Shown here: in pieces, positions 9,608 through 19,021 of the stretch
How the letters are laid out: each line of letters begins with the position of its first letter
Numbering within the stretch: position 1 is the stretch's first letter
Origin: Aotearoamyces nothofagi
Lineage: Eukaryota; Ascomycota; Leotiomycetes; Leotiales; Tympanidaceae
Direction: 5' to 3'
NCBI GenBank assembly: GCA_015345905.1
Contig: JADDTR010000017.1
Span: forward strand, 372,001-436,000
DNA: 64,000 nt
Notes under the pieces: model-generated
What the model was told of the DNA's origin: nothing
Seen by the model: the letters and a program-made list of their open reading frames with translations, nothing else
Databases searched by the model: none
Translations under genes and position numbers: made by a program

Positions 9608-10914
9608 GATAGATCTCGTCATCGATAGATAGATAAGATAGCTAGGTAAGGGGGGTTGAAAACTGATGATTATAAACAGGTTGAAAATGCCGTATGATGA
9701 CGAACAAGAGTCGGAGGAGGCATAAAGCCATAGTTGGTCAATAGTTCATTTACTACTCTGCATTGACCATTGATCACGCTATACTAGGAGGGCCACCAAC
9801 CGTCTTAGTAGACTTACATACGCTACTTTATCATCTCCATACACCTAAAACGTTTTACAGTAACAGAGCAATTCCAAGGGGGTTCACGAACCACTGGCAT
9901 TCTTTTCACAAGTCATTCCACAGCTTACGAGCAAGAGGGGTCTTTCTGCCATCTGCCAGAGCCTCGACGTTCGGTACAGCGTAAATGAAAGGGTACTGTC
10001 CGTATAAAGGGCCTTTAGTAGTTATAGGGCCGTTAGAGACCCATTTCAAATTCCTGAACCAGGTGGGGCCAACAGGTCAAAAGCTCTCCCAGGCGCTAGA
10101 GCGACATCCGGATCTCTAATCATCGTGGCGACAGGGAGGGTCCGCGCAGGTGCATATCGGAGCGGACGAGCCACGGCGTTGAGAAAGGTGGACGAGAGCA
10201 ATAACTGTTTTTGGTCTCCCGGCACCCCTCGACGAGCAGATAGAGACGGGGTGAGGCGTGCCATGATTGCGACGTGATGTGGTGCCCGGAGAAGAGGATG
10301 TAGAAGGGCCTGAGAGCGTTAGATAAGGAGTCGTAAAGAGATTATCTAACAGGGGCGCTTATACGCTTGTGATATTGCACGTAGAAGCTCAATATAATCG
10401 CCATCAACATCTCCACAAAGGGCAGCCTTCCAACGCCATAGTTATCGGAAGGGATGGAATTCATCCTCCTATCAGAAGCATCTGACCTCTGTATAGTACG
10501 ATGGCCGTCGATAGGACGATGCGAGAGTGGACGGTTGGGTCTTGGCATCTCGGGGTTGACGCCATCGCTGCTTCTATGGCGTATGGATGCCGTCTTAAGA
10601 CGCCATTTAACATCAACCCAGGGTGAGGTGAATATCCGCCGTCGGTGAAGCTCTGATGATGGGTTTTTATAAAGCTATCGGACGGAGCTCCTGCAGGAGG
10701 TGTTTCCAAGACACAAGAGTTGCCATCTTGCTTCCTTGCACCTTGTATCCTCGTTGTCTCGCCCCCCTCGCCGACAGACTGCCTGCCTGCCAGCCTCGAG
10801 CGGAAAGCCACGCACGACAAGCAAGCCATCGATCGCCCGAGGGCCCAAGGTAGCCAAGGCACCTCGAGCGTCCGCTGCTCAGGTACCTCCTGCTGACCAA
10901 TCGGATCGCCCGCC
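9608..10914. other. Spacer between lyase and transporter genes
   Basis: 1.3 kb. A short imperfect repeat of GATAGATCTCGTCATCGATA follows the lyase stop. The rest has no recognisable gene or repeat. The final 200 bp are pyrimidine-rich and are the likely transporter promoter and leader. Confidence 0.6.
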
Positions 10915-12696
10915 ATGTCGGAACGCCCACACAGCACGGCATCTCCAGCCGACAATGTCGAGGAGTCTCCCTCGCCCTCGGTATCATCTGCCGAGGACAA
11001 GTCGCCCAAAAAGGCCAGCCTCGTCATCCAGACCGACGACATCGACCTCGGGAACAAGGAAGACGATCGCCTCGATCATCTCGTCGAGCCTGAAGAGTCC
11101 ATCGAGACGCGGTCCATATGGCCGTGGGCCCAGAAGGGACACAAGCCGCATGACCTGGACGCCATCGCGACGGTCCGCAGCGTCTTCGACGACCCCGTGC
11201 TTGCCAAGCACTACCTCCCGCGTGCCGACCACGAGAACCTGCACCGCTTCGACATCGCCGAGCGATGGACGTACAGAGAGGAGCGCTCGGTGGTGCGCCA
11301 GTGCGACTTCAAGATTCTCCTGTGGACCCTGGTCATGTTCTTCGGTCTCAACATCGACCGGGGCAACTTGTCCAACGCCCTAGCCGATAACCTGCTGGAC
11401 GACCTTGGTCTCTCGACCAACGACTACAACAACGCGCAGAACATGTACCGCATCGGCTTCCTGATCGCCGAGATCCCCTCCCAGATGATCGGGAAGCGGC
11501 TCGGCCCCGATCGCTGGATCCCAGTGCAGATTATCCTGTGGAGCATAGCTGCTGCTGGCCAGTTCTGGATGCAGAACAGGGCAAGCTTCTTCGCCTGCCG
11601 CTTCCTCATCGGCCTCTTCATGGGCGGCTTCATCCCCGACTCGATCCTGTACCTCTCGTACTTCTACAAGAAGAGCGAGATGCCGGTCCGTCTTGCCTTG
11701 TTCTGGTTTACCGATTCCATGTCGGGGGTTATCGCCTCGTTCATTGCCTACGGCGTGCTGCATATGCGAGGTGTTGACGGCAGGGAGGGCTGGAGGTGGC
11801 TGTTCCTGATCGAGGCCCTTATCAGTATCGTCATCGGTTTCCTCAGCTTCGCATTCCTTGTTCCGGGCCCAACCCAGACCAAAGCTCCCTGGCGCAAGGA
11901 TGGATACTTCACCGAGCGTGAAGAGAAGATCATCGTCAACCGCGTCTTGCGAGACGATCCCTCCAAGGGAGGTATGCATAACCGTCAAGCCATCACCCTG
12001 CCCATGCTGTGGCGGAGTCTGAAGGATTACGACCTCTGGCCGATCTACGCCATTGGGATCCTTTTTGAGATCCCAGCATCGGTTCCCAAGGCTTACCTGA
12101 GCCTCACCCTGAAGGCGCTTGGCTTCAGCACGTTCCACACCACCCTTCTCGGCATACCAATCACCGTCTTCGCCGCCATCAACATGGTTGGGATCAGTTG
12201 GCTGACAGAATACCTGCACGACATCTCCATCCTCGGCTTCCTGATGCAAATCTGGTGTCTCCCTCTCCTGATCATCCTGTACAAGATGGTCGGCGACATC
12301 TCCTCCTGGGGCGAATACGTCGTCTTGTTCTTCCTCCTGGGACAGCCTGCCGTCCACGCGGCCCAGGTCAGCTGGTGCTCCCGGCTCAGCAACACGGTCC
12401 GAACCAGAGCCGTCAGCGCCTCGCTCTACAACATCATGATCCAGCTGTCTGGCATTGCCTCGTCGAACATCTACCGCTCAGACGACAAGCCGCTATATCA
12501 CCGCGGGAACCGGCAGCTGATCGCCATCAACGTCGCAACCGCGGTGCTATACCTCCTGGCCAAGGCATACTACTTCTACCGAAACAAGCAGAAGCTGGCC
12601 AAGTGGAACGCGATGACCAAGGCGGAGCAGGACCACTACCTCGCGCATACGACCGACGAGGGGAACAAGAGGCTGGATTTCTTGTTTGATAGTTAG
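10915..12696 (+). CDS. MFS transporter, ACS family (DAL5/allantoate permease-like)
   Basis: 593 residues without introns. An N-terminal hydrophilic stretch of about 125 residues includes the WPWAQKGHKPHDLDAIATVR segment typical of this fungal subgroup and an HRFD motif. About 12 membrane spans follow; the first carries the ACS signature region (LNIDRGNLSNALADNLLDDL) and the loop after it has QMIGKRLGPDRW. A charged loop after the sixth span contains a basic/acidic cluster (DGYFTEREEKIIVNRVLRDD), as in the Dal5/Seo1/Fen2 relatives. The family imports organic anions such as allantoate, pantothenate, nicotinate and galactonate-type sugar acids at the plasma membrane, coupled to protons. The start is the first ATG in a good context (GCCATGTCG). 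Being next to a pectin-backbone lyase on the same strand, it may import acidic pectin fragments; that substrate is inference. Confidence 0.88.
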   Translation: MSERPHSTASPADNVEESPSPSVSSAEDKSPKKASLVIQTDDIDLGNKEDDRLDHLVEPEESIETRSIWPWAQKGHKPHDLDAIATVRSVFDDPVLAKHYLPRADHENLHRFDIAERWTYREERSVVRQCDFKILLWTLVMFFGLNIDRGNLSNALADNLLDDLGLSTNDYNNAQNMYRIGFLIAEIPSQMIGKRLGPDRWIPVQIILWSIAAAGQFWMQNRASFFACRFLIGLFMGGFIPDSILYLSYFYKKSEMPVRLALFWFTDSMSGVIASFIAYGVLHMRGVDGREGWRWLFLIEALISIVIGFLSFAFLVPGPTQTKAPWRKDGYFTEREEKIIVNRVLRDDPSKGGMHNRQAITLPMLWRSLKDYDLWPIYAIGILFEIPASVPKAYLSLTLKALGFSTFHTTLLGIPITVFAAINMVGISWLTEYLHDISILGFLMQIWCLPLLIILYKMVGDISSWGEYVVLFFLLGQPAVHAAQVSWCSRLSNTVRTRAVSASLYNIMIQLSGIASSNIYRSDDKPLYHRGNRQLIAINVATAVLYLLAKAYYFYRNKQKLAKWNAMTKAEQDHYLAHTTDEGNKRLDFLFDS

Positions 12697-13139
12697 ACGG
12701 TTTCTTGCTTTAGAGAGTGGTCGTTTTGGTGTACATGCGAGCGTGAGAGGCTGAAGGCTGATTTTGTAAGGACGAGATGTAGCAGAGGCAGATGATCCGG
12801 ATGCAGATGCGAGCGCGAGAGCCCTATAGGATAATTTTATAACGATGAGACGTAGCAGATTAGAAGCAAAGATACCTAGCCCAAAAAGCAGTAGAGACAT
12901 ATACGAAAGCCTGATATAGAATAGCCAAAGCCACAGACTCCCACAGTCGTTAAGTCAGTCGTGTGAATTATATCTCGCAGCGCATATTAGAACTGCTGTG
13001 AGGGGGTCGGAGACGTAGGGGTGCTGATGTGAGGGGCGTCTCGTCCCGAGGCCGGGGCGATTGGCGGGCCGAGCGGGCCTTTGATGTTGCGAGCGGGATT
13101 TCTTAGCTGGGGTGGGACACATGTGTACCAATCTCTCTT

Positions 13140-13560
13140 CCTTTTCTACTCTCTCTAAAATATATATATATATATATATAGATATAGATCAATATAAAGT
13201 TGTAAGAAAATCTCGACAGTCTAATACTTAATACTTATCCAAAGAGAGACAAGAAGAGGCCTAATAAAACAATATCAACAGAAGAAAAGATATAGTAGAT
13301 ATAGCAATTATAGTACTATTCTAATTATCAAGATAACTAAAAGCTGCTTAGATTAACTATTTACAATCTAGTTATAAACTTGGACAAGAGAGGATAGAAG
13401 AGAACAAGTATCAGTCTAGATAGAATCTGGATAAAGAGACTAAATAGATAAAGTATTATTTCTGTTATTTGGACCTCTTTGTTCTCTTTTCTAAGAGGCT
13501 CTATCTATTCTTGTTCTATCTTCTTTTTCAAGATATTTGTAAACAAACAGTTCCTTTTTT
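13140..13560. repeat. AT-rich island, RIP-like
   Basis: About 420 bp rich in TA dinucleotides and poor in GC, starting with (AT)n at 13157 and ending abruptly against GC-rich sequence at 13563. No coding frame or terminal repeats remain. Composition like this is what repeat-induced point mutation leaves of an old transposable element; the family cannot be told. Confidence 0.5.
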
Positions 13561-14063
13561 TTCACGCCACCTCCCTGCCCAGCCGCGCAGCAGCCCCGTC
13601 TCCGCAACCCGCCACGTGACCCAGCCCGGCGCGGCGCAGCGCAGTCGGTTACACCTTGTCGGCGTCAACCCCGGACGTATGGCACGCCGTCGCGGCGCAG
13701 CACATGACGGAATGCAGGCCCGGACCGGACAGAGGCATTGTCCAACACCGAGAAGCGCCAAGCCCCGGCCACGAGGATCTGCTCTGCCCGCCCGGAAGGA
13801 AAGGGCTGCACAGGACAGGACAGGACATGCTGTGATCCTGAGCCTGAGACTGATCCTGTCCAGGCTGCTCTCCCAGTGGTTGTCTCTGGGACAAGGAGAG
13901 GAGCTTCGGGGAGCTGCTTGGGAGGGGAGAAGAGGAAGAGGAGGAAGAAGAGGAGGAAGAAGAAGAAGAAGAAGAAGAAGAAGAAGAAGCAGGGCGCTAG
14001 GAGGGAGGAGGAGAGGAGAGGAGAGGAGATGAGAGGAAGAAGACAATGCGCCTGGTCTCCGGT

Positions 14064-14526
14064 CGCACGCGGTGGGGCAGGATGGCGGGTGCCGGGGTCA
14101 GGAGATGTACAGCCTGGGAGACCTGTGCGGTGCGACCTACTCTGTTTCTACTCTGTGAGACTGTGTCCCTCTGCTGTGGACGGACTTGTGTACCTTAATT
14201 ACCTTAATCACCCTAATCACCCTAATTACCTTAATTACCTTAATCACCTTAATCACCTTAATTACCCTAATCACCTTAATACCCTAATCACNCCACGGCG
14301 CACGCGGTGGGGCAGGATGGCGGGTGCCGGGGTCAGGAGATGTACAGCCTGGGAGACCTGTGCGGTGCGACCTACTCTGTTTCTACTCTGTGAGACTGTG
14401 TCCCTCTGCTGTGGACGGACTTGTGTACCTTAATTACCTTAATCACCCTAATCACCCTAATTACCTTAATTACCTTAATCACCTTAATCACCTTAATTAC
14501 CCTAATCACCTTAATACCCTAATCAC
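14064..14526. repeat. Direct duplication flanking an assembly N
   Basis: Copy 1 (14064-14291) and copy 2 (14299-14526) are 228 bp and identical by eye. The N at 14292 plus a few mismatched bases (14293-14298) separates them. It has the same structure as the join at 7205: unmerged overlapping contig ends. The break falls in the 9-bp tandem array, which likely defeated assembly. Confidence 0.9.
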
Positions 14527-14530
14527 CCTA
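14191..14530 (+). repeat. 9-bp minisatellite CCTTAATCA / CCCTAATCA (two assembled copies)
   Basis: Arrays at about 14191-14291 and 14426-14530 of nine-base units such as CCTTAATTA, CCTTAATCA and CCCTAATCA; the second is the duplicate created by the N join, so there is probably one true array. A diverged relative lies near 14950-15115. The unit contains CCCTAA, the complement of the common fungal telomere hexamer TTAGGG, but with a three-base spacer. Read in frame it would give an L-N-H/L-N-Y repeat, though no real gene encloses it. Confidence 0.85.
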
Positions 14531-14949
14531 GGGTACTCCGTGTATATAGCTGTGCGTCTCTACTGTAATCCCTCCTCCTCAAACCGACCAGAGTAGCATA
14601 CAGACCAAGCTAGCGTACAGACCAAGGCAGTGGACGGACGTGTACCTCGACAACAACACTGGCTGGTTGGCTAGATTACCGTAGTCAGCCGAACCGTGTG
14701 CGCCTCTGTCTGCTGCAATCTCGCCTCTTCGAACCAAAAGCCTGGGAGTAGTACCGACTAAGGCTGTGAGCAGACTAAGGTGGTGGAGAGACGGACTTGT
14801 GCCCCGACTGCCTTGGTTGCCTTAATCACCTGTGGACCCTGCTGACAGTGTATACAGGATTGCGGGACCGGCGTCTCTCTGCTGGACAGTGCTGGAGATC
14901 TTTCCTCTGCAGCCCAAGTTGGTGGGTGGGTGGACGGACGGGCGGCCGT

Positions 14950-15115
14950 GTGCCCTGATTGATTAATTACCTTGGGCTGCCTTGGCTGCTCTGATCACGT
15001 TGATGACTACCTTAATCACCTTAGTAACTACCTTAACCGCCTAGACTACCTAAACCACCTTAACTACCTTGACTGCCTTAACCACCTTAATCACCACCTT
15101 CACCACCCTATTAAT
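14950..15115 (+). repeat. Diverged 9-bp minisatellite
   Basis: Irregular ACCTTAACC/ACCTTAATC/ACTACCTTG units in the same orientation as the array at 14191, more degenerate. It probably shares an origin with that array. Confidence 0.7.
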
Positions 15116-15524
15116 CAAGGCACTGCACTGTACCACACCTGCCCTTCCAGATTATCGAGTCGGGGCGCGCTACATGTATCGCTTCAGCTCTCTGATCCCC
15201 GAACAGAAAAGTGCCCCCCGGGTAGGCCAAGCTTCTTCTTCTCCCTCTTCCTCTCCCTCTCCCTCCTCCTCTCCCTCCTCCTGCCAAGGACTGAACAGGA
15301 CCGCAGGCGCAAAGCTTAAGAGGCGCCCGCCGACACCTGACTCGGGTAAAAGTACAGATGGGGCTGCCTCGCCCCAGGCAGCCAGGCGAGGCAGGGACGG
15401 GCTTGTTTGTCCGTTCTCTTCTCCTGCTGCACAGGCTGTGCACTTGAGGCCAGCAGCCGGCCGGCTGTGCTGTGCTGTGCTGTGGTGGCTCGCCACTGCT
15501 GGGCCGCGTCAGATGCCACGATGG

Positions 15525-15636
15525 TGTGTGTATATGTATGTGTATATATATATGTGTGTGTATACGTATACAGTACATGTATAGCAGTATATGTATATAA
15601 TTATACATATATATATAATTATATATATACAACTGT
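15525..15636. repeat. GT/AT microsatellite
   Basis: Alternating GTGTGTATAT and TATATA tracts with short palindromes such as GTATACGTATAC. Simple sequence only. Confidence 0.9.
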
Positions 15637-15974
15637 ATAGTAATAGCATCCTGGGATACACACAACCTGCCTCCCCACCTGTCTCTCCCGTATGCCACAC
15701 AGCCACCCCCTCGGCTATCCCACCAATCCCACCCCCGCGTCCTCAGCAACCAAGATAAAATAAAGATAAAATAAAATAAAATAAAATAAAAATGCTTCTT
15801 TCTCTCTCTCGTATCGCCCCCCTCCTCCCCCCCCCGGTGCGCGCAGGGATCCCGCGCCCCGGCTGCGATGGCCCGTTTAAGGTTGCCGCGTTGCCTGGCA
15901 GAGCCGCGCCGGCTGGGGAGGCTGGGCCGATGGGGTTAGAGGGCGGAGGAGCTGCTGGGCTGGGCTGGAGGGTC

Positions 15975-16142
15975 GTGGATTTTCTTCTCTCTCTCTCTAC
16001 TCTCTCTCTACCTACCTCGTTCTCGTTCTCTTTCCCCGTCTCTATCTACTTTCTCTACCTCTGTCAATCTCTTTCCCTTTCTCTCTCTCTCTCTCTCTCT
16101 TTTCTCTTTCCCTGTCTCTCTCTCTCTCTCTCTCTCTCTTCC
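15975..16142 (+). repeat. CT-rich microsatellites
   Basis: Several (CT)n runs, the longest near 16079-16100 and 16115-16140, interrupted by TCTC/TACC variants. They lie 400-550 bp upstream of the wall-protein start. Confidence 0.9.
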
Positions 16143-16525
16143 CATCCCATCTTTCCCGGGGCTCGTTAAGATTGCCATGTTATACCATGTATGTCCATGC
16201 CATCCATGTCCATGTCCATGTCCGTGTCATGCATCGCGTGCTCTCATGCTGCCAGGGCCCCTGGCCTTTTCCCTCTCTCTGTGCGTAGATGCTTTAAAGG
16301 GACTTCTGTACCCCGTCTCTTTCTCTTCTTCTTCTCCTCCTCCTCCTCCTCTTCATCAGCATCGCCATCTGATCTCGTAAAGCTTCACAGCTCTCTACCC
16401 ACGCTCTTTTCAGCACCTCTCCGCCCAGGCTCTGCCTACTCACGCTCTTTTGCTCCTATTCTTCACTATCCCCTACTCGTCTTATTATATATACTACTTG
16501 TACAATCCTCCGCAGATATCTCATA

Positions 16526-17464
16526 ATGCAGTTCCGCAACCTCCTCGCCGTGTCGTCGCTGCTCGCCGCCGCCTCGGCCTACACGGTCCTGACGCCCGTC
16601 GCGAACTCGACGGTCGCCAAGGGCTCGACCATCGATGTCAAGTGGACCTCGGTCGACACGGACGCCGACACCTTCTCCATCTACCTCGTCAACTTCCAGG
16701 CCTCGCACTGGCCGCCGACGGTGGTCTCGCTCGTCCAGAACGTGCCGCGCGACCTGGGCTCCCTCGACGTCACCATCCCCTCGGACCTCTCGTCGGACTA
16801 CGGGTGGCAGATCAACTTCATCAACGGCACCAACACGTACGTCATCTACGCCCAGTCGGGCGCCTTCACCCTGACGGGCAACTACGTTGCGGCCACGACG
16901 TCGTCGTCGACCACTGCCGCCCCCTCGACTGTCCCAACGAGCTACGTCGAGGGAACCAACGCCACCGTCACCGAAACTGCCACTGCCACTGCTACCTCGA
17001 CCATCATCCGAGCCGTCGAGACGGTCGTCTACGAGACCCCCCTCGTCTGGTTCGTCCAGCCCACCCCAGCCGGCGGCAACGGTCTTCCAGCCCAGCAGAC
17101 GGTCACCGTGTACGCCAACGGCCCAGCTCCTGTAACCTGCGGTGCGGGCTCGGCCTCGGCCTCGGTCCCCACCTCCTCAGCTGCACCTTACGGTAACTAC
17201 ACTGTGGGTGGCGGATCTTCCAAGGTAGTCTCTACCGGTGCCGTCGTCCTGCCGTCATCTACCGGCGCTGTTGTCGCTTCATCTCCCGTCGCTGTCGTCG
17301 CCTCATCTCCCGTCGCCGTCGTCGCCTCGTCTGCCGGCACTGCCGTCGCTTCTTCCACGGCCGCTGCCTCCAGCAGCGCAGTCTTCACGGGTGCTGCTAG
17401 CCTGACCCAGGTTGGAAGCGGTGCTGCCGCCCTCGTCGCTGCGGCTATGGCCATGTTGCTGTAG
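16526..17464 (+). CDS. Kre9/Knh1-family GPI-anchored cell-wall protein
   Basis: 312 residues, intronless. A signal peptide (MQFRNLLAVSSLLAAASA) is followed by one Ig-like Kre9/Knh1 domain, about residues 19-118, with the family pattern TVLTPVANSTVAKGSTIDVK and then W, V..D.D.F.IYLVNF and YGWQINFING. The rest is Ser/Thr/Ala-rich, with a short tandem PVAVVASS repeat near residues 250-268. It ends in a hydrophobic tail (AAALVAAAMAMLL) right at the C-terminus after small residues, the expected GPI-attachment signal. In yeast, Kre9 and Knh1 are needed for beta-1,6-glucan in the wall; the filamentous-fungal GPI members are mostly uncharacterised, so a wall or surface location is safe but the biochemical role is inference. 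The start follows a C/T-rich leader with TATATA about 40 bp upstream. Confidence 0.88.
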   Translation: MQFRNLLAVSSLLAAASAYTVLTPVANSTVAKGSTIDVKWTSVDTDADTFSIYLVNFQASHWPPTVVSLVQNVPRDLGSLDVTIPSDLSSDYGWQINFINGTNTYVIYAQSGAFTLTGNYVAATTSSSTTAAPSTVPTSYVEGTNATVTETATATATSTIIRAVETVVYETPLVWFVQPTPAGGNGLPAQQTVTVYANGPAPVTCGAGSASASVPTSSAAPYGNYTVGGGSSKVVSTGAVVLPSSTGAVVASSPVAVVASSPVAVVASSAGTAVASSTAAASSSAVFTGAASLTQVGSGAAALVAAAMAMLL

Positions 17465-18688
17465 AGAGCACGTCGGTCAGAGAAACGTAGATAGCCACGC
17501 ATGTTTCAGTCAGCCTTTTGTATGTAGCCCCGTCAGGCAATACAATCTCGAATAATATAACTGATTCCGTATCCCTTTCGGCTTGATGATTATCTCTTGT
17601 TTTATTTTAATATCCCGTGCAAAACTATAATGTATCGTTGTAATATTTACAGATCTGTATATAGAAGTTCTATTCCTAACCGACCAACCCTGAAGACGTG
17701 TCTTGAAGAAATGAGTGTTTTCTCGTCCTGCTCTCTCTCTCTCCCCCTTGCGTCTAGGACCATTTGCAAAAATATTATTTGACCAGAGTATAGAGGACGA
17801 AGGGTTCTCATCCAACTATCTATTATCAGAACAGCTAACCAGGGGTGTATTATCTATATACCTATATATACCTATACCTCTATCTACATCTATACATCTA
17901 TAACATGTATTCCACGAGCGAGCGAGCGAGCCGCCTATACACAAAGCAGCCCAGCCCAGCCCCGTCCCCCGTCCCCCGTCCCCAAAAATTTCGTATAAAT
18001 TTAGTATAAATAAGTATAAATAAGCACACACACTCTCTCTCTTTTTTTTTTTTTTTTCAGTCTGTCTGACTATACTATACTATACAGCCAGAAGAATACC
18101 ACCACCACCATCCAAAGCTGAACCAGGCAGCCTCTCTCTTCTTATCAATCAATCAATCAATCCTCTGGCTAAAAGGGGATCGGTTTCGTAGCGTGTTTGC
18201 TCTGTCAGGAGCGGCTTAGTATTACTACTACTCTCTGGTCTGGAAAAAGGCGAGTGGTGGCTATGATTTTATAGTATTACTATCTGATCTGATCTCGACA
18301 CGCTCGCCTACCCGACAATAGAATACTCGTCTCAAATCAGCGCTCTGATACCTCTGCGTCTATGCAGTCTCGCCTGTATCATATCAAGTGGGCCCGCCAA
18401 CCCTCTCCATGAAGTACAACCAGCAGAGAGCCAGCGCCTCGTCACATCACCCCATCCCCCGATTATAATCCCCTAAATACAACGGCCGTTGCTGGTCTTT
18501 GTATAAATGCTGCTCCAAGGCTATAACCGATGTTCGATGTGTTTTGATGTTGTAGGGGCTTAATGAACTAGGACACCCGGTGAGGAAGTCTTCGTGTGGT
18601 ATGTTACAAGGCGGAGAAAACGATCGGTTGGCGGACTGAGGAAGAGGGGAAGCGGTCTTGACATCGGCCTGAATTTGATCAATTTGAT
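17465..18688. other. Spacer with dispersed repeat and simple sequence
   Basis: Contains one copy of a dispersed repeat (separate entry), (CTAT)-like tracts near 17850-17900, a poly-T run at 18042-18057 and an AATC run near 18146-18162. No gene is seen, apart from a possible exon tail discussed for the neighbouring minus-strand gene. Confidence 0.6.
17624..17850 (+). repeat. Dispersed repeat, copy A (old element relic, class unresolved)
   Basis: About 225 bp with a clear partner at 20946-21178 in the same orientation. Shared core: TTTACAGATCTGTATA, then TTCCTAACCGACCAACCCTG, then TAGAGTATAGAGGAC. The copies differ mainly by transitions, so they look old and RIP-aged. It has no coding capacity. 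It could be a solo LTR or a MITE-like relic; I cannot decide without target-site duplications or more copies. Confidence 0.75.
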
Positions 18689-19021
18689 CTGCGTCAATGC
18701 AAGCGGTCGTTAGTGTACCATCAGCCCATTCTATTCTGAGGTGTGCTTACTCGAAGGGTGGCGTATTTGGTTTCTTAATGCGCGAGCTCCGCCGTGTGCC
18801 AGTTTGTCCAATCCATTCTGAAGATGGCTTTGACACTCTTTGAGACTCGGATTTTATTTGTAGACAAGATCAATGATATAAGCGATTGGTATAAATACAA
18901 CCAGCCTGTCTGCAAGAGGAGACAATCGATGAAGCAAGTCTTTGCAGATATCCGCACCTTGCAAACACTAGCGAGAAAGGGTCGAAAGAAGAAGATGCAT
19001 ATCAAATATAGAGGCAATTGT

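Larger units (their letters stand above)
12697..16525. other. Repeat-rich spacer, no gene seen
   Basis: 3.8 kb between the transporter and the wall-protein gene. It holds an AT-rich island (13140-13560), a GC-rich block with a long AGA/GAA tract (13930-13990), an N join with duplicated flanks, two 9-bp tandem arrays, AT/GT microsatellite (15525-15636), an AAAAT pentamer run (15757-15791) and long CT microsatellites (15975-16142). Open frames here come from repeats whose unit is a multiple of three. The last 200 bp before 16526 are C/T-rich with a TATATA at about 16487, a likely promoter. Confidence 0.7.

Noticed and set aside
11380-12357. 325-codon minus-strand frame antisense to the MFS transporter
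   Set aside because: Charged, domain-free shadow of the transporter frame.
13528-14046. Frames encoding poly-Leu or poly-Lys
   Set aside because: They come from an AGA/GAA trinucleotide tract, not from a gene.
14324-15319. Frames with L-N-H repeats
   Set aside because: Explained by 9-bp tandem arrays and the duplicated contig overlap.
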